Positions 1 to 4,792 of a stretch of 11,403 nt of DNA are shown in pieces. The translations under genes and the position numbers were made by a program. The DNA lies in assembly GCA_003563755.1 (NCBI GenBank), contig PWUB01000063.1, positions 1-11,403 on the forward strand, given 5' to 3'. Under the pieces are notes generated by a model that was not told where the DNA came from, made no database searches, and saw only the letters and a list, made by a program, of their open reading frames with translations. The stretch is from Clostridia bacterium. Lineage in GTDB: Bacteria > Bacillota_E > SLMV01 > PUMD01. Every line of letters starts with the position of its first letter. Within the stretch, counting starts at the first letter, position 1.

Positions 1-13
1 TGCCCTTCAGCAT
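1..13 (-). CDS. possible 5' end of a gene leaving the window leftwards
   Basis: On the minus strand an ATG at positions 13-11 opens a frame reading M-L-K-G before the window ends. A Shine-Dalgarno-like AAGGTGG lies a few bases upstream (about positions 18-24). Only four codons are visible, so no family can be named. The call rests on the start codon plus ribosome binding site alone and could be chance. Confidence 0.25.
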
Positions 14-56
14 AGAACCACCTTCCCAAGACCAGCTTAAATACTGTGGGCATGCT

Positions 57-72
57 GCGCGGTGTTCCGCGC
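57..72. repeat. short perfect hairpin, 6-bp stem with tetraloop
   Basis: GCGCGG, loop TGTT, CCGCGC. About nine bases later on the plus strand comes a GGGTTTT stretch, so a weak plus-strand terminator for an eroded upstream gene is possible, but the T-run is short and displaced. The octamer GTGGGCAT also occurs twice nearby (about 47-54 and 92-99). No function can be assigned. Confidence 0.3.
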
Positions 73-238
73 CTGTTAAGGGTTTTCGCTGTGGGCATCC
101 CACCTCCTGTCCGATTTATCAATGGCATGTCATTCTGCCAGGCAGTATTGCCGTGAGTGAGGCGTCCTATATGCCTTGATGTGGATCCTCTGCGAAAGGA
201 TTGCGTGCAGGACTACGGGCGAGGTATGCAGGGGTCCT

Positions 239-694
239 ACTGCCCTGCATGGGGGAGGCGTGAGTGTACACGGTGACGGCCTGGGAAAAGGCCCGGCCTT
301 CGCTGTGCACCTGCCCCTGGTCGAGGAGGCCGGCCGAACCGGGTCCGCCGGGTCACCGCGGATCCTCCTGATCGCGAGACGACCAGAACCTGGCCGAGAT
401 TCTGAGGCCCCATGGCCACGAGGTAGAGGCAGTGCACCGTCTCACCGAGGGTTCAGAATGCGATAGCAAGTTTCATCCCGACGTACTGCTGTGTGATGTC
501 GGTCTGCCTGCAGTGAATGGATACCAGGTCGCATGGGCCTTCCGTTGCAACGATCACCCAGAACCGTTTTCCTCATCTCGCCGTCGGGTCACGCCCATAA
601 GGAGGATGCCTGCAAGCCGGGGAAGCCGGCTTGCAAGCCCATCTCGGTACGGTGGATTGATAAACTCACCCACGTCCTTTCCCGTATCAGGTGA
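239..694 (+). pseudogene. decayed hybrid histidine kinase/response regulator fragment
   Basis: This is the remains of a two-component signalling protein. Frame 2 from about 239 to 371 reads a kinase ATPase-domain tail (LHGGGVSVHGDGLGKG, then FAVHLPL), i.e. the G2 box and last strand of HATPase_c, followed by RILLI, the first strand of a receiver domain. Around 371 the frame must shift to frame 3, where RDDQNLAEIL gives the acidic pocket and VLLCDVGLPAVNGYQV carries the phospho-acceptor Asp. Near 560 it shifts back to frame 2, giving VFLISPSGHAHKEDA and CKPIS, the conserved Thr/Ser and Lys-Pro region, with an apparent small deletion, and ends at a TGA at 692-694. Most of the kinase (dimerisation, N and G1 boxes) is absent upstream. 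The order ATPase-receiver is that of a hybrid kinase. Two frameshifts plus 5' truncation make a functional product very unlikely. Confidence 0.8.
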
Positions 695-763
695 TGACAG
701 GCTGGTCAGCTGCTGTAGCCATCGTCTTGGTCTGGGCGGCGGGGGTGCCGACCCCAGTTAGCA

Positions 764-792
764 TTCACCGGAAGTCCGAAATTCAGTACGAT
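764..792 (+). promoter_or_regulatory. candidate sigma-A promoter for the thiamine-binding gene
   Basis: TTCACC (764-769) and TACGAT (787-792) are separated by exactly 17 bases, each matching four of six consensus positions. Transcription would begin near 799, leaving a leader of under 30 bases before the ATG at 826, just enough for the AGGAGG-type binding site at about 812-820. No TPP riboswitch would fit in that leader and none is seen upstream. Confidence 0.4.
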
Positions 793-825
793 AGGGGAAG
801 AGCGCGTCAGAGAGGAGGGTGGAGA

Positions 826-1122
826 ATGGCCATTGTGGCTGTAAGCATAGCGCCGGTTGGTGCAGGTGTCAGCGTGAGCAAATACGTGGCCCGGGCTGTG
901 GAGGTCCTGGAGGCCGCGGACCTCGAATACGAGCTGGGGTCGATGTTTACCACCATCGAGGGTGATCTGGATGAGATTATGTCAGTGATTCGCGATATGC
1001 AGGAAGCCGTCTTCGAGGAAGGTGCACGACGCGTGGGCACTGTTATCAAGATAGACGACCGACGGGACAGAGCGCACAGCATCACAGGCAAGGTGGATTC
1101 GGTGGATTCGAAGCTCAGGTGA
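826..1122 (+). CDS. MTH1187-family thiamine-binding protein
   Basis: A 98-residue cytosolic protein of the thiamine-binding MTH1187/YkoF-like family (PF01910), small ferredoxin-fold proteins that bind thiamine or related pyrimidines and probably act as carriers or sensors, not enzymes. What is seen: the N-terminal strand MAIVAVSIAPVGAGVSVSKY (residues 1-20), the helix ARAVEVLEAADLEYELGSMF and the TTIEGDLDEIMSVI segment (about 42-55), where the family has its ligand-contacting strand, and a final R-R-V-G-T-V-I-K-I-D-D-R-R strand typical of the family. Length matches the usual about 100 residues. The frame is open upstream to 691, but the ATG at 826 is chosen because of the AGGAGGGTGG site before it and the family N-terminus. 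It stands alone between two decayed genes with no thiamine biosynthesis or transport gene beside it. The C-terminal dozen residues (GKVDSVDSKLR) look unstructured. Confidence 0.85.
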   Translation: MAIVAVSIAPVGAGVSVSKYVARAVEVLEAADLEYELGSMFTTIEGDLDEIMSVIRDMQEAVFEEGARRVGTVIKIDDRRDRAHSITGKVDSVDSKLR

Positions 1123-1275
1123 CCTCTCCTTGAAAGGGGGCCCGTAGTGGGCGGGGTCGGCCAACATGCCTACTCTGAGGCTCCTAGTTTATGACTGCTA
1201 GTTTCATTTGATCCGTAACTCGGCGTTCAAATGGATCGTTGCTGCGGCGAGAGGCCATCCTTGAGAACACGAGAG

Positions 1276-1772
1276 ATGACTGTTTTCTTTGTGTGCTTTT
1301 GTCACTGCAGGGAAAGAGAAAGGAAAATAGCGGGAGTGTCCCGCCTGCGCGGCGAAGGTCATTCGCCGCCACGGGTACAGGTCCCGCTGGCCTGTGGTGT
1401 CCGACGGTACCGAGTACCGGCTGGAGGTGCTGCCCATGTACTGTCCGGATTGTGGAGCCACCCACACGCAGCCTCCATTTCATTTTGCCGCGTCACATCC
1501 TATGACGCCCCCACGGTCATGAAGGCGCTGCGCCTTTACGTAAAAGCATGGTTCCTCCACCTGGTGGATGGGCTGCTGGCCGTGCTCCACCGTGTATTCC
1601 AACGGGTTCGACCAGTCATTCCGATTTCATTCGACCACTGAGTCTGATGCTTTCCGACCACCCTGGAGAGCCGTCCTGAGTGGCGACCATCATCAGTCAG
1701 CGGTTGTTATCGACTGGTGGCACCGTCCCATTGGGACGCTCAAGCGCTACACTCTTTGGGCATAGGCATTGA
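1276..1772 (+). pseudogene. frameshifted zinc-ribbon (DUF6431-like) transposon-associated gene
   Basis: A broken gene spread over all three plus frames. Frame 1 from the ATG at 1276 reads MTVFFVCFCHCRERERKIAG. At about 1333 it passes to frame 2, with CPACAAKVIRRHGYRSR and, about 30 residues later, MYCPDCGATHTQPPF. The two CxxC pairs around an RRHGYR core are the zinc-ribbon pattern of DUF6431-type proteins found beside DDE integrases in Bacillota. Near 1500 the reading returns to frame 1 (YDAPTVMKALRLYVKAW, then LAVLHRVFQRVRPVIP, helix-turn-helix-like) until a TGA at about 1639. A possible tail in frame 3 (ISQRLLSTGGTVPLGRSS) contains one further stop and ends at 1772, inside the next promoter. 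The family name is from memory of the pattern; the zinc ribbon and the frameshifts are directly visible. No integrase follows. Confidence 0.6.
1724..1738. repeat. short hairpin CGTCCC-ATT-GGGACG
   Basis: A perfect 6-bp stem with a 3-base loop, about 30 bases upstream of the strong promoter at 1769-1797. It has no T-run, so it is a poor intrinsic terminator. It could be part of the eroded zinc-ribbon gene or a protein-binding site for the regulator downstream. Confidence 0.3.
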
Positions 1773-1797
1773 CAGCAATCTCTGGCAAGTATATGAT
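1769..1797 (+). promoter_or_regulatory. near-consensus sigma-A promoter of the regulator/GyrI operon
   Basis: TTGACA (1769-1774, six of six) and TATGAT (1792-1797, five of six) with an ideal 17-base spacer. Predicted start of transcription is about 1804, giving a leader of about 20 bases containing the AAGGAG ribosome binding site (1808-1813) of the gene at 1825. It is the strongest promoter in the window. Its -35 box overlaps the stop codon of the decayed gene upstream, so the promoter either arrived with, or evolved on, the wreck. No clear operator palindrome is visible between the boxes. Confidence 0.8.
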
Positions 1798-1824
1798 ACA
1801 GTGTGACAAGGAGAAGATGCTACT

Positions 1825-2193
1825 ATGGAATTTGACTATATGCGAGCCCTGAAGAATTACCGGGCCATAGCCAACGCTCACAACCTGAACCCTGAGACCC
1901 TGACGGGGATTCTCAGGCTCACAATCAGGGGTTACAATCGCAGCGACACTGCTGAGGATTTGGGTATAACCCGGCAGACCGTGCAGCGATACCTGAAGGT
2001 CGTCAGGGGAAGGCTGGACGAAGCGGAGATGCAGGCCGTGCTTACCGGTCTCACGGTGGCGATGGGTGGAGCCTACTACCTCAACGACCTCTGTCCTGAG
2101 AAGAAGACCGGCAAATGGAACGATGTAGCTGAGTTCCGGAGAAAGGAGGGAGCATTCCAGTGGAGCCGAAGATTACTGAGAAGCCGGACCTGA
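1825..2193 (+). CDS. small helix-turn-helix DNA-binding protein
   Basis: A 122-residue protein with one recognisable element: a helix-turn-helix at about residues 36-62 (GYNRSDTAEDLGITRQTVQR), in which AEDLGITRQTV has the small-residue/turn/recognition-helix pattern of bacterial regulators. Residues 70-88 form a hydrophobic helix (AVLTGLTVAMGGAYYLNDL), probably for packing or dimerisation, not a membrane span. The last 20 residues are basic. The ATG at 1825 is preceded by AAGGAG at 11-base spacing; an ATG at 1817 is out of frame. Its last 11 codons overlap the next gene by 34 bases, and the next gene's AGGAGG site lies inside it, which suggests translational coupling. First gene of the operon, so probably the local, perhaps autogenous, regulator whose ligand may be what the GyrI-like proteins bind. 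The exact family is not recognised; an alternative is a sigma-like or transposon-borne HTH protein. Confidence 0.7.
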   Translation: MEFDYMRALKNYRAIANAHNLNPETLTGILRLTIRGYNRSDTAEDLGITRQTVQRYLKVVRGRLDEAEMQAVLTGLTVAMGGAYYLNDLCPEKKTGKWNDVAEFRRKEGAFQWSRRLLRSRT

Positions 2194-2633
2194 CGCTGGT
2201 AGGTGTTGTTGCTTCCGGTACCGACGCCGCTGACGTCGATATCGCTGGCCTCTGGCAGTACTTTGCTGAGAGGAGTGTTCCGGGCGCTATCGAGGATGTG
2301 GGCTACGAGGTCCACATCTGTGAGGAACCCAAGAACCACTTCTGTTTCGTTGGCATGCAGGTCGCAAATATCCCCGACTACCTCCCTGCCGACATGTTCA
2401 TCAAGGTTCTGCCGTCAGCCAGATACGCAGTTTTCACCCACGACCTCAAAGACGGTGGCTTCAAGCAGGCCTTCGAACGAGTCTATGAGTGGTTGGACTC
2501 ATCAGAGTATGTTCTGGCCCACCCCTATGACGTTCAGCACTATGGCCAAGGTTTCACCGGCCACGATGGACCGTGGTCAGAGGTGGACATCTGGTTGCCG
2601 ATCAGAAAAGCGGACGCAGCAGGCAGACCCTAG
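2160..2633 (+). CDS. GyrI-like/AraC effector-binding domain protein, copy 1
   Basis: A stand-alone 157-residue small-molecule-binding domain of the GyrI-like/BmrR C-terminal superfamily (PF06445/PF14526 type, including the integron protein Cass2). It starts with GTG at 2160, preceded by AAAGGAGG at about 10-base spacing. Visible features: the first strand KPDLTLVGVVASG (8-20), the first helix with DIAGLWQYFAE (27-37), the mid-domain YEVH and FCFVGMQV strands, LPADMFIKVLPSARYAVF (75-92), the second-repeat helix FKQAFERVYEWL (101-112), and the closing VDIWLPIRK strand with Asp143 where the family usually has the pocket Glu. Relatives bind amphipathic or cationic drugs, and some GyrI-like proteins have been reported to hydrolyse cyclopropanoid compounds. 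No signal peptide, so cytosolic. It overlaps the regulator gene and is followed by a paralogue; sensing or sequestering a toxic small molecule is inferred. Confidence 0.85.
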   Translation: MEPKITEKPDLTLVGVVASGTDAADVDIAGLWQYFAERSVPGAIEDVGYEVHICEEPKNHFCFVGMQVANIPDYLPADMFIKVLPSARYAVFTHDLKDGGFKQAFERVYEWLDSSEYVLAHPYDVQHYGQGFTGHDGPWSEVDIWLPIRKADAAGRP

Positions 2634-2645
2634 AGGGTTGTCAGC

Positions 2646-2741
2646 ATGAGTGACATCACAGCTGAGACCCCGGCAGCGTCAGATACCAGTAATACCCCAC
2701 ATCCTGTCGGCCCAGCCAATCAAGTATACGGGGAGGAATAA
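2646..2741 (+). CDS. possible 31-residue peptide between the two GyrI-like genes
   Basis: An ATG at 2646 opens 31 codons ending in TAA at 2739-2741, two bases before the next ATG. The peptide is polar and rich in Thr, Ser, Ala and Pro (MSDITAETPAASDTSNTP at its start), with no hydrophobic segment or cysteine. An AGAGGG motif (2632-2637) at 8-base spacing could serve as a weak ribosome binding site. The stop codon directly follows the GGGAGGA site of the downstream GyrI-like gene, an arrangement fitting translational coupling or a leader peptide. It may equally be a chance frame in a 110-base intergenic gap. Confidence 0.3.
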   Translation: MSDITAETPAASDTSNTPHPVGPANQVYGEE

Positions 2742-2743
2742 AG

Positions 2744-3199
2744 ATGCAAGAGACGATTGTTGAAAAGCCATCGATGATCATCGTGGGAGTTGTGGGTTCG
2801 GGGGCCGATTCGGCCAATGTCGACATACCCGGTCTGTGGGAGTACTTCGAGAGGCATCCTGTCGGCGTGGAAAACGCAGTTGAAGGCACTTGGTATGAAA
2901 TCCACGCAGAACGCGAATCCGGCAGTCATTTCACCATGGTGGGGATGGAAGTTCCGGAAGTGCCTGCTTCTCTGCCGGCGGATATGTTCGTAAAGGTGCT
3001 CCCTGCCGCGACATACGCCACTTTCGTTCATCACTTCAGCGATGGCGGCTTCGCCCAGGCTTTTGAGCGGGTGTACGCGTGGCTTGAGGATTCCGAATAC
3101 GAGCTGGCCCATCAGTACGACATACAGTGTTACGATGACAGGTTCAGGGGACCAGGTGATCCGGAGTCGGCGCTGGAAATACGGATACCCATCGGATGA
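2744..3199 (+). CDS. GyrI-like/AraC effector-binding domain protein, copy 2
   Basis: A 151-residue paralogue of the protein encoded just upstream; by eye roughly half the residues agree over the full length (shared blocks include VEKPS-type start, VGVVxSG, VDIxGLWxYF, LPADMFxKVLP, DGGFxQAFERVYxWL, SEYxLAHxYD). It starts at ATG 2744 behind GGGAGGA. The closing strand reads LEIRIPI with Glu145, the canonical acidic residue at the floor of the effector pocket, where copy 1 has Asp. Differences cluster in the pocket-lining loops (residues 36-62 and 128-142), as expected if the two bind different ligands or form a heterodimer. Third stable gene of the operon; after it comes a decayed ATPase stub, so the operon ends here. 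Function is inferred as small-molecule binding or turnover in the cytosol. Confidence 0.85.
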   Translation: MQETIVEKPSMIIVGVVGSGADSANVDIPGLWEYFERHPVGVENAVEGTWYEIHAERESGSHFTMVGMEVPEVPASLPADMFVKVLPAATYATFVHHFSDGGFAQAFERVYAWLEDSEYELAHQYDIQCYDDRFRGPGDPESALEIRIPIG

Positions 3200-3271
3200 A
3201 CCACAGAATCAGCGGTTGCATCGCGTGGTTGGCTTATCAAGGAATATGGCCAATAGCTTTAGCATGCCTGA

Positions 3272-3409
3272 AGCATCGCCCGCCGGATCAGCAACCGCTG
3301 CCGCACAGCACTGCTGGATGCCTATACCAGAGACAGAAGGGTCATAGAGGAGGCCAGCATACAGCGGGTGCTGGCTGATTTCACTGTCGATGCCGAGCCG
3401 GCAGGCTGA
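3272..3409 (+). pseudogene. C-terminal stub of an ExeA/GspA-type AAA ATPase
   Basis: A 45-codon open stretch, entered directly after a TGA and ending in TGA at 3407-3409, without a start codon. It reads ARRISNRCRTALLDAYTRD followed by RRVIEEASIQRVLADF. This is the end of the lid domain of ExeA/GspA-like and TniB-like ATPases, where the consensus runs G-x-P-R-R-I-N-N-L-C-x-x-A-L-L and then V-x-x-x-x-V-x-x-V-L-x-D/E. Such ATPases in Bacillota commonly accompany DDE integrases in Mu/Tn7-like insertion elements. Walker A and B regions would lie upstream, but that space is occupied by the intact GyrI-like gene, so only the tail survives. The match is short and judged by eye. Confidence 0.5.
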
Positions 3410-3422
3410 TAGCTGATCCTCC

Positions 3423-3449
3423 GCAGCCCGGGGCTCACCCCCGGGCTGC
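3423..3449. terminator. strong 11-bp GC-rich hairpin after the operon and ATPase stub
   Basis: GCAGCCCGGGG, loop CTCAC, CCCCGGGCTGC: a perfect 11-bp inverted repeat starting 14 bases after the stub's stop codon and about 225 bases after the second GyrI-like gene. There is no T-run (ACCATACCTCC follows), so it is either a factor-assisted terminator or a transcript-stabilising end, or possibly a mobile-element end structure. Confidence 0.55.
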
Positions 3450-3554
3450 ACCATACCTCCCGGATCGAGCAATTCGAGCAAGTCCAGATCAGATAAAGAT
3501 CTCGTTGACACTGGCTGACGCCATGCTTCTTCGAGCCCTCAGCAGCACTCACTC

Positions 3555-4310
3555 ATGGGTACCATCCAACCATACAATGGTTGTATGATGAGTATCCACC
3601 ACCGGCCCCCCAGGGGTCTCTTCAAGTACCGTAACCATTATGAGATGATCCCCGTGACTGTGCGTCTGCTGCTAAACGACGGGATTACCGAGGTCTACGA
3701 GCTCTTCACCCGTGCGGGTAAGGGACGGGAGTATCTCACCGCCCTCTCACGGGGAGCTAGGGATGCGGATCTTCCATGGTCGTGTGGTTACATACTGCAC
3801 ACATACCACTATCATCATCCATGGACTCATCGCGGATACCTCACATACAAGAGTGCCGCTGATGAGCTCGCGGGACTCTTTGTCATCGGTCAGAACCTCT
3901 GGACCCGCGGCAGGAGAACGCTCGCCGTGTACCAGCTGGGCCGGATGCTGCACCTGGTCCAGGACCTCTTCATTCCCCATCATGCGGCGGTCACCGCCCT
4001 GCGGGGTCACGGGGAGCTCGAGGAATGGCTGGACAACCGCTGGAGACGCTACATGGTGCAGCAGGGGGGAATCTACAGCTGGCAAGAGGTGTTTTCCGGG
4101 GAGAACCAGGAGCATACCGTCAGCTCCCAGAATCCCTATGACTGGATCGATGCTGCAAGCCACATCTCCATGGGTTGGTACCGTGACTACTTCGAGAGCG
4201 GCTACGGTGGACCCGACGCTCATGCAGAACTGGCATCCAAGATAATCCCCCATACTCTCCGCTACTCGGCTGGTTTCATCAGGCGCTTCTTCGTCGGCCT
4301 GACTCTCTAG
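3555..4310 (+). CDS. zinc-dependent phospholipase C family protein (no signal peptide)
   Basis: A 251-residue homologue of the clostridial alpha-toxin/Bacillus PC-PLC family (PF00882), trinuclear zinc hydrolases cleaving phospholipids. The metal-ligand pattern is clear: LGRMLHLVQDLFIPHH gives His133, Asp137 and His143, then His152 and Glu156 in RGHGELEEW, matching alpha-toxin H126/D130/H136/H148/E152 in spacing of the key pairs. Upstream, Asp70 or Asp72 (GARDADLPW), a histidine of YHYHHPW (83-88) and His28 (NHYEMIPVTVR) are candidates for D56, H68 and H11. Odd points: there is no signal peptide, although the family is normally exported and uses the mature N-terminal Trp as a zinc ligand, and no Trp sits at the expected place. 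No Shine-Dalgarno site precedes the ATGs at 3555, 3585 or 3588, so the start is uncertain. Length without a leader is close to the catalytic domain of the family. Monocistronic between inverted repeats. Confidence 0.8.
   Translation: MGTIQPYNGCMMSIHHRPPRGLFKYRNHYEMIPVTVRLLLNDGITEVYELFTRAGKGREYLTALSRGARDADLPWSCGYILHTYHYHHPWTHRGYLTYKSAADELAGLFVIGQNLWTRGRRTLAVYQLGRMLHLVQDLFIPHHAAVTALRGHGELEEWLDNRWRRYMVQQGGIYSWQEVFSGENQEHTVSSQNPYDWIDAASHISMGWYRDYFESGYGGPDAHAELASKIIPHTLRYSAGFIRRFFVGLTL
3570..3586. promoter_or_regulatory. palindrome CATACAA-TGG-TTGTATG at the phospholipase start
   Basis: A perfect 7-bp inverted repeat with a 3-base centre, AT-rich against a GC-rich background. It lies between the alternative ATG codons at 3555 and 3585/3588 and overlaps the latter. 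Its size and symmetry suit a dimeric repressor site, or an RNA hairpin hiding the downstream ATGs. An isolated TTGACA lies at 3505-3510 upstream, but no good -10 box follows it at normal spacing. Confidence 0.4.
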
Positions 4311-4315
4311 ATCAC

Positions 4316-4344
4316 CCTGCACCGCCTCCGCGGTGAGGCGCAGG
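4316..4344. terminator. hairpin directly after the phospholipase gene
   Basis: CCTGC (4316-4320) and GCCTC (4324-4328) pair with GCAGG (4340-4344) and GAGGC (4335-4339), giving a 10-bp stem with a 3-base bulge and a 6-base loop, beginning five bases after the stop codon. It lacks a T-run. Its position suggests the end of the phospholipase transcript. Confidence 0.4.
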
Positions 4345-4349
4345 CTGAC

Positions 4350-4413
4350 TGCACCCGGTGGCAGCGAGCAGGGCGGAAGGAGGCGCTTCCCGGCCAATCT
4401 GCCACCGGGTGCA
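4350..4413. repeat. perfect 15-bp inverted repeat around a 34-base centre
   Basis: TGCACCCGGTGGCAG at 4350-4364 and its exact complement CTGCCACCGGGTGCA at 4399-4413. The centre itself can fold (GGAAG and CTTCC), making a long two-tier hairpin. No T-run and no obvious target-site duplication in the flanks (GAC on the left, TCT on the right). It could be a transcript-end structure paired with the hairpin at 4316-4344, or a small non-autonomous repeat; other copies would need a genome to detect. Confidence 0.6.
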
Positions 4414-4792
4414 TCTTACCAGCCACTGCAGCGGAACCCACCAACGAGACACGCCTGCGAAGGAGAGGCATTATCCGCTTTCTGCGATAGCCCCTGGGTA
4501 GAAAAGAGGATCACGTGAGAGACAATCAGGGCACTGGCCAGAGTAGGAACAGGGAGCAGGGCGGATCACACCGCCAACGTGATCAGCCTCCGAGAGATGA
4601 TGTGCGATCAGCGCGGAGTCTCGCACATACGCAGCATGATGCGCTCACAGCTTCGTGGCTGTACTATACCGCTGGTGGGGTTTCGATTGGTTGTGACGGT
4701 GGTGCATCCCTCACAGCGTACGCCCGGACGAAGGCACTGGGTGCATGGTGGCTGCATCCTCACTCCCGGAGGGCGAGAGGGCACGTGTGATT
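4414..4792. other. about 380 bases without a convincing gene
   Basis: No recognisable protein family is found in any frame. One open frame with a GTG start at 4515 behind AAAAGAGGA runs 91 codons to 4790, two bases short of the convergent peptidase gene, but its product is compositionally random (rich in Arg, Gln, Ser, no hydrophobic pattern) and I do not call it. GATCACG (4509-4515) recurs inverted as CGTGATC (4578-4584). This may be long-decayed sequence. Confidence 0.5.

Noticed and set aside
691..825. N-terminal extension of the thiamine-binding protein
   Set aside because: The extra 45 residues are not family-like, and a strong AGGAGG-type site precedes the ATG at 826.
3505..3533. Perfect TTGACA as promoter for the phospholipase
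   Set aside because: No acceptable -10 box lies 16-18 bases downstream, so it is not called.
3747..4397. 216-codon minus-strand frame opposite the phospholipase
   Set aside because: It is a shadow: the plus strand carries the conserved zinc-ligand pattern.
4333..4518. 61-codon frame through the inverted repeats
   Set aside because: It lies across the 4350-4413 hairpin and looks random.
4515..4790. 91-codon frame with GTG start and purine-rich upstream site
   Set aside because: The translation has no family character or sensible residue pattern, and competing frames are equally open.
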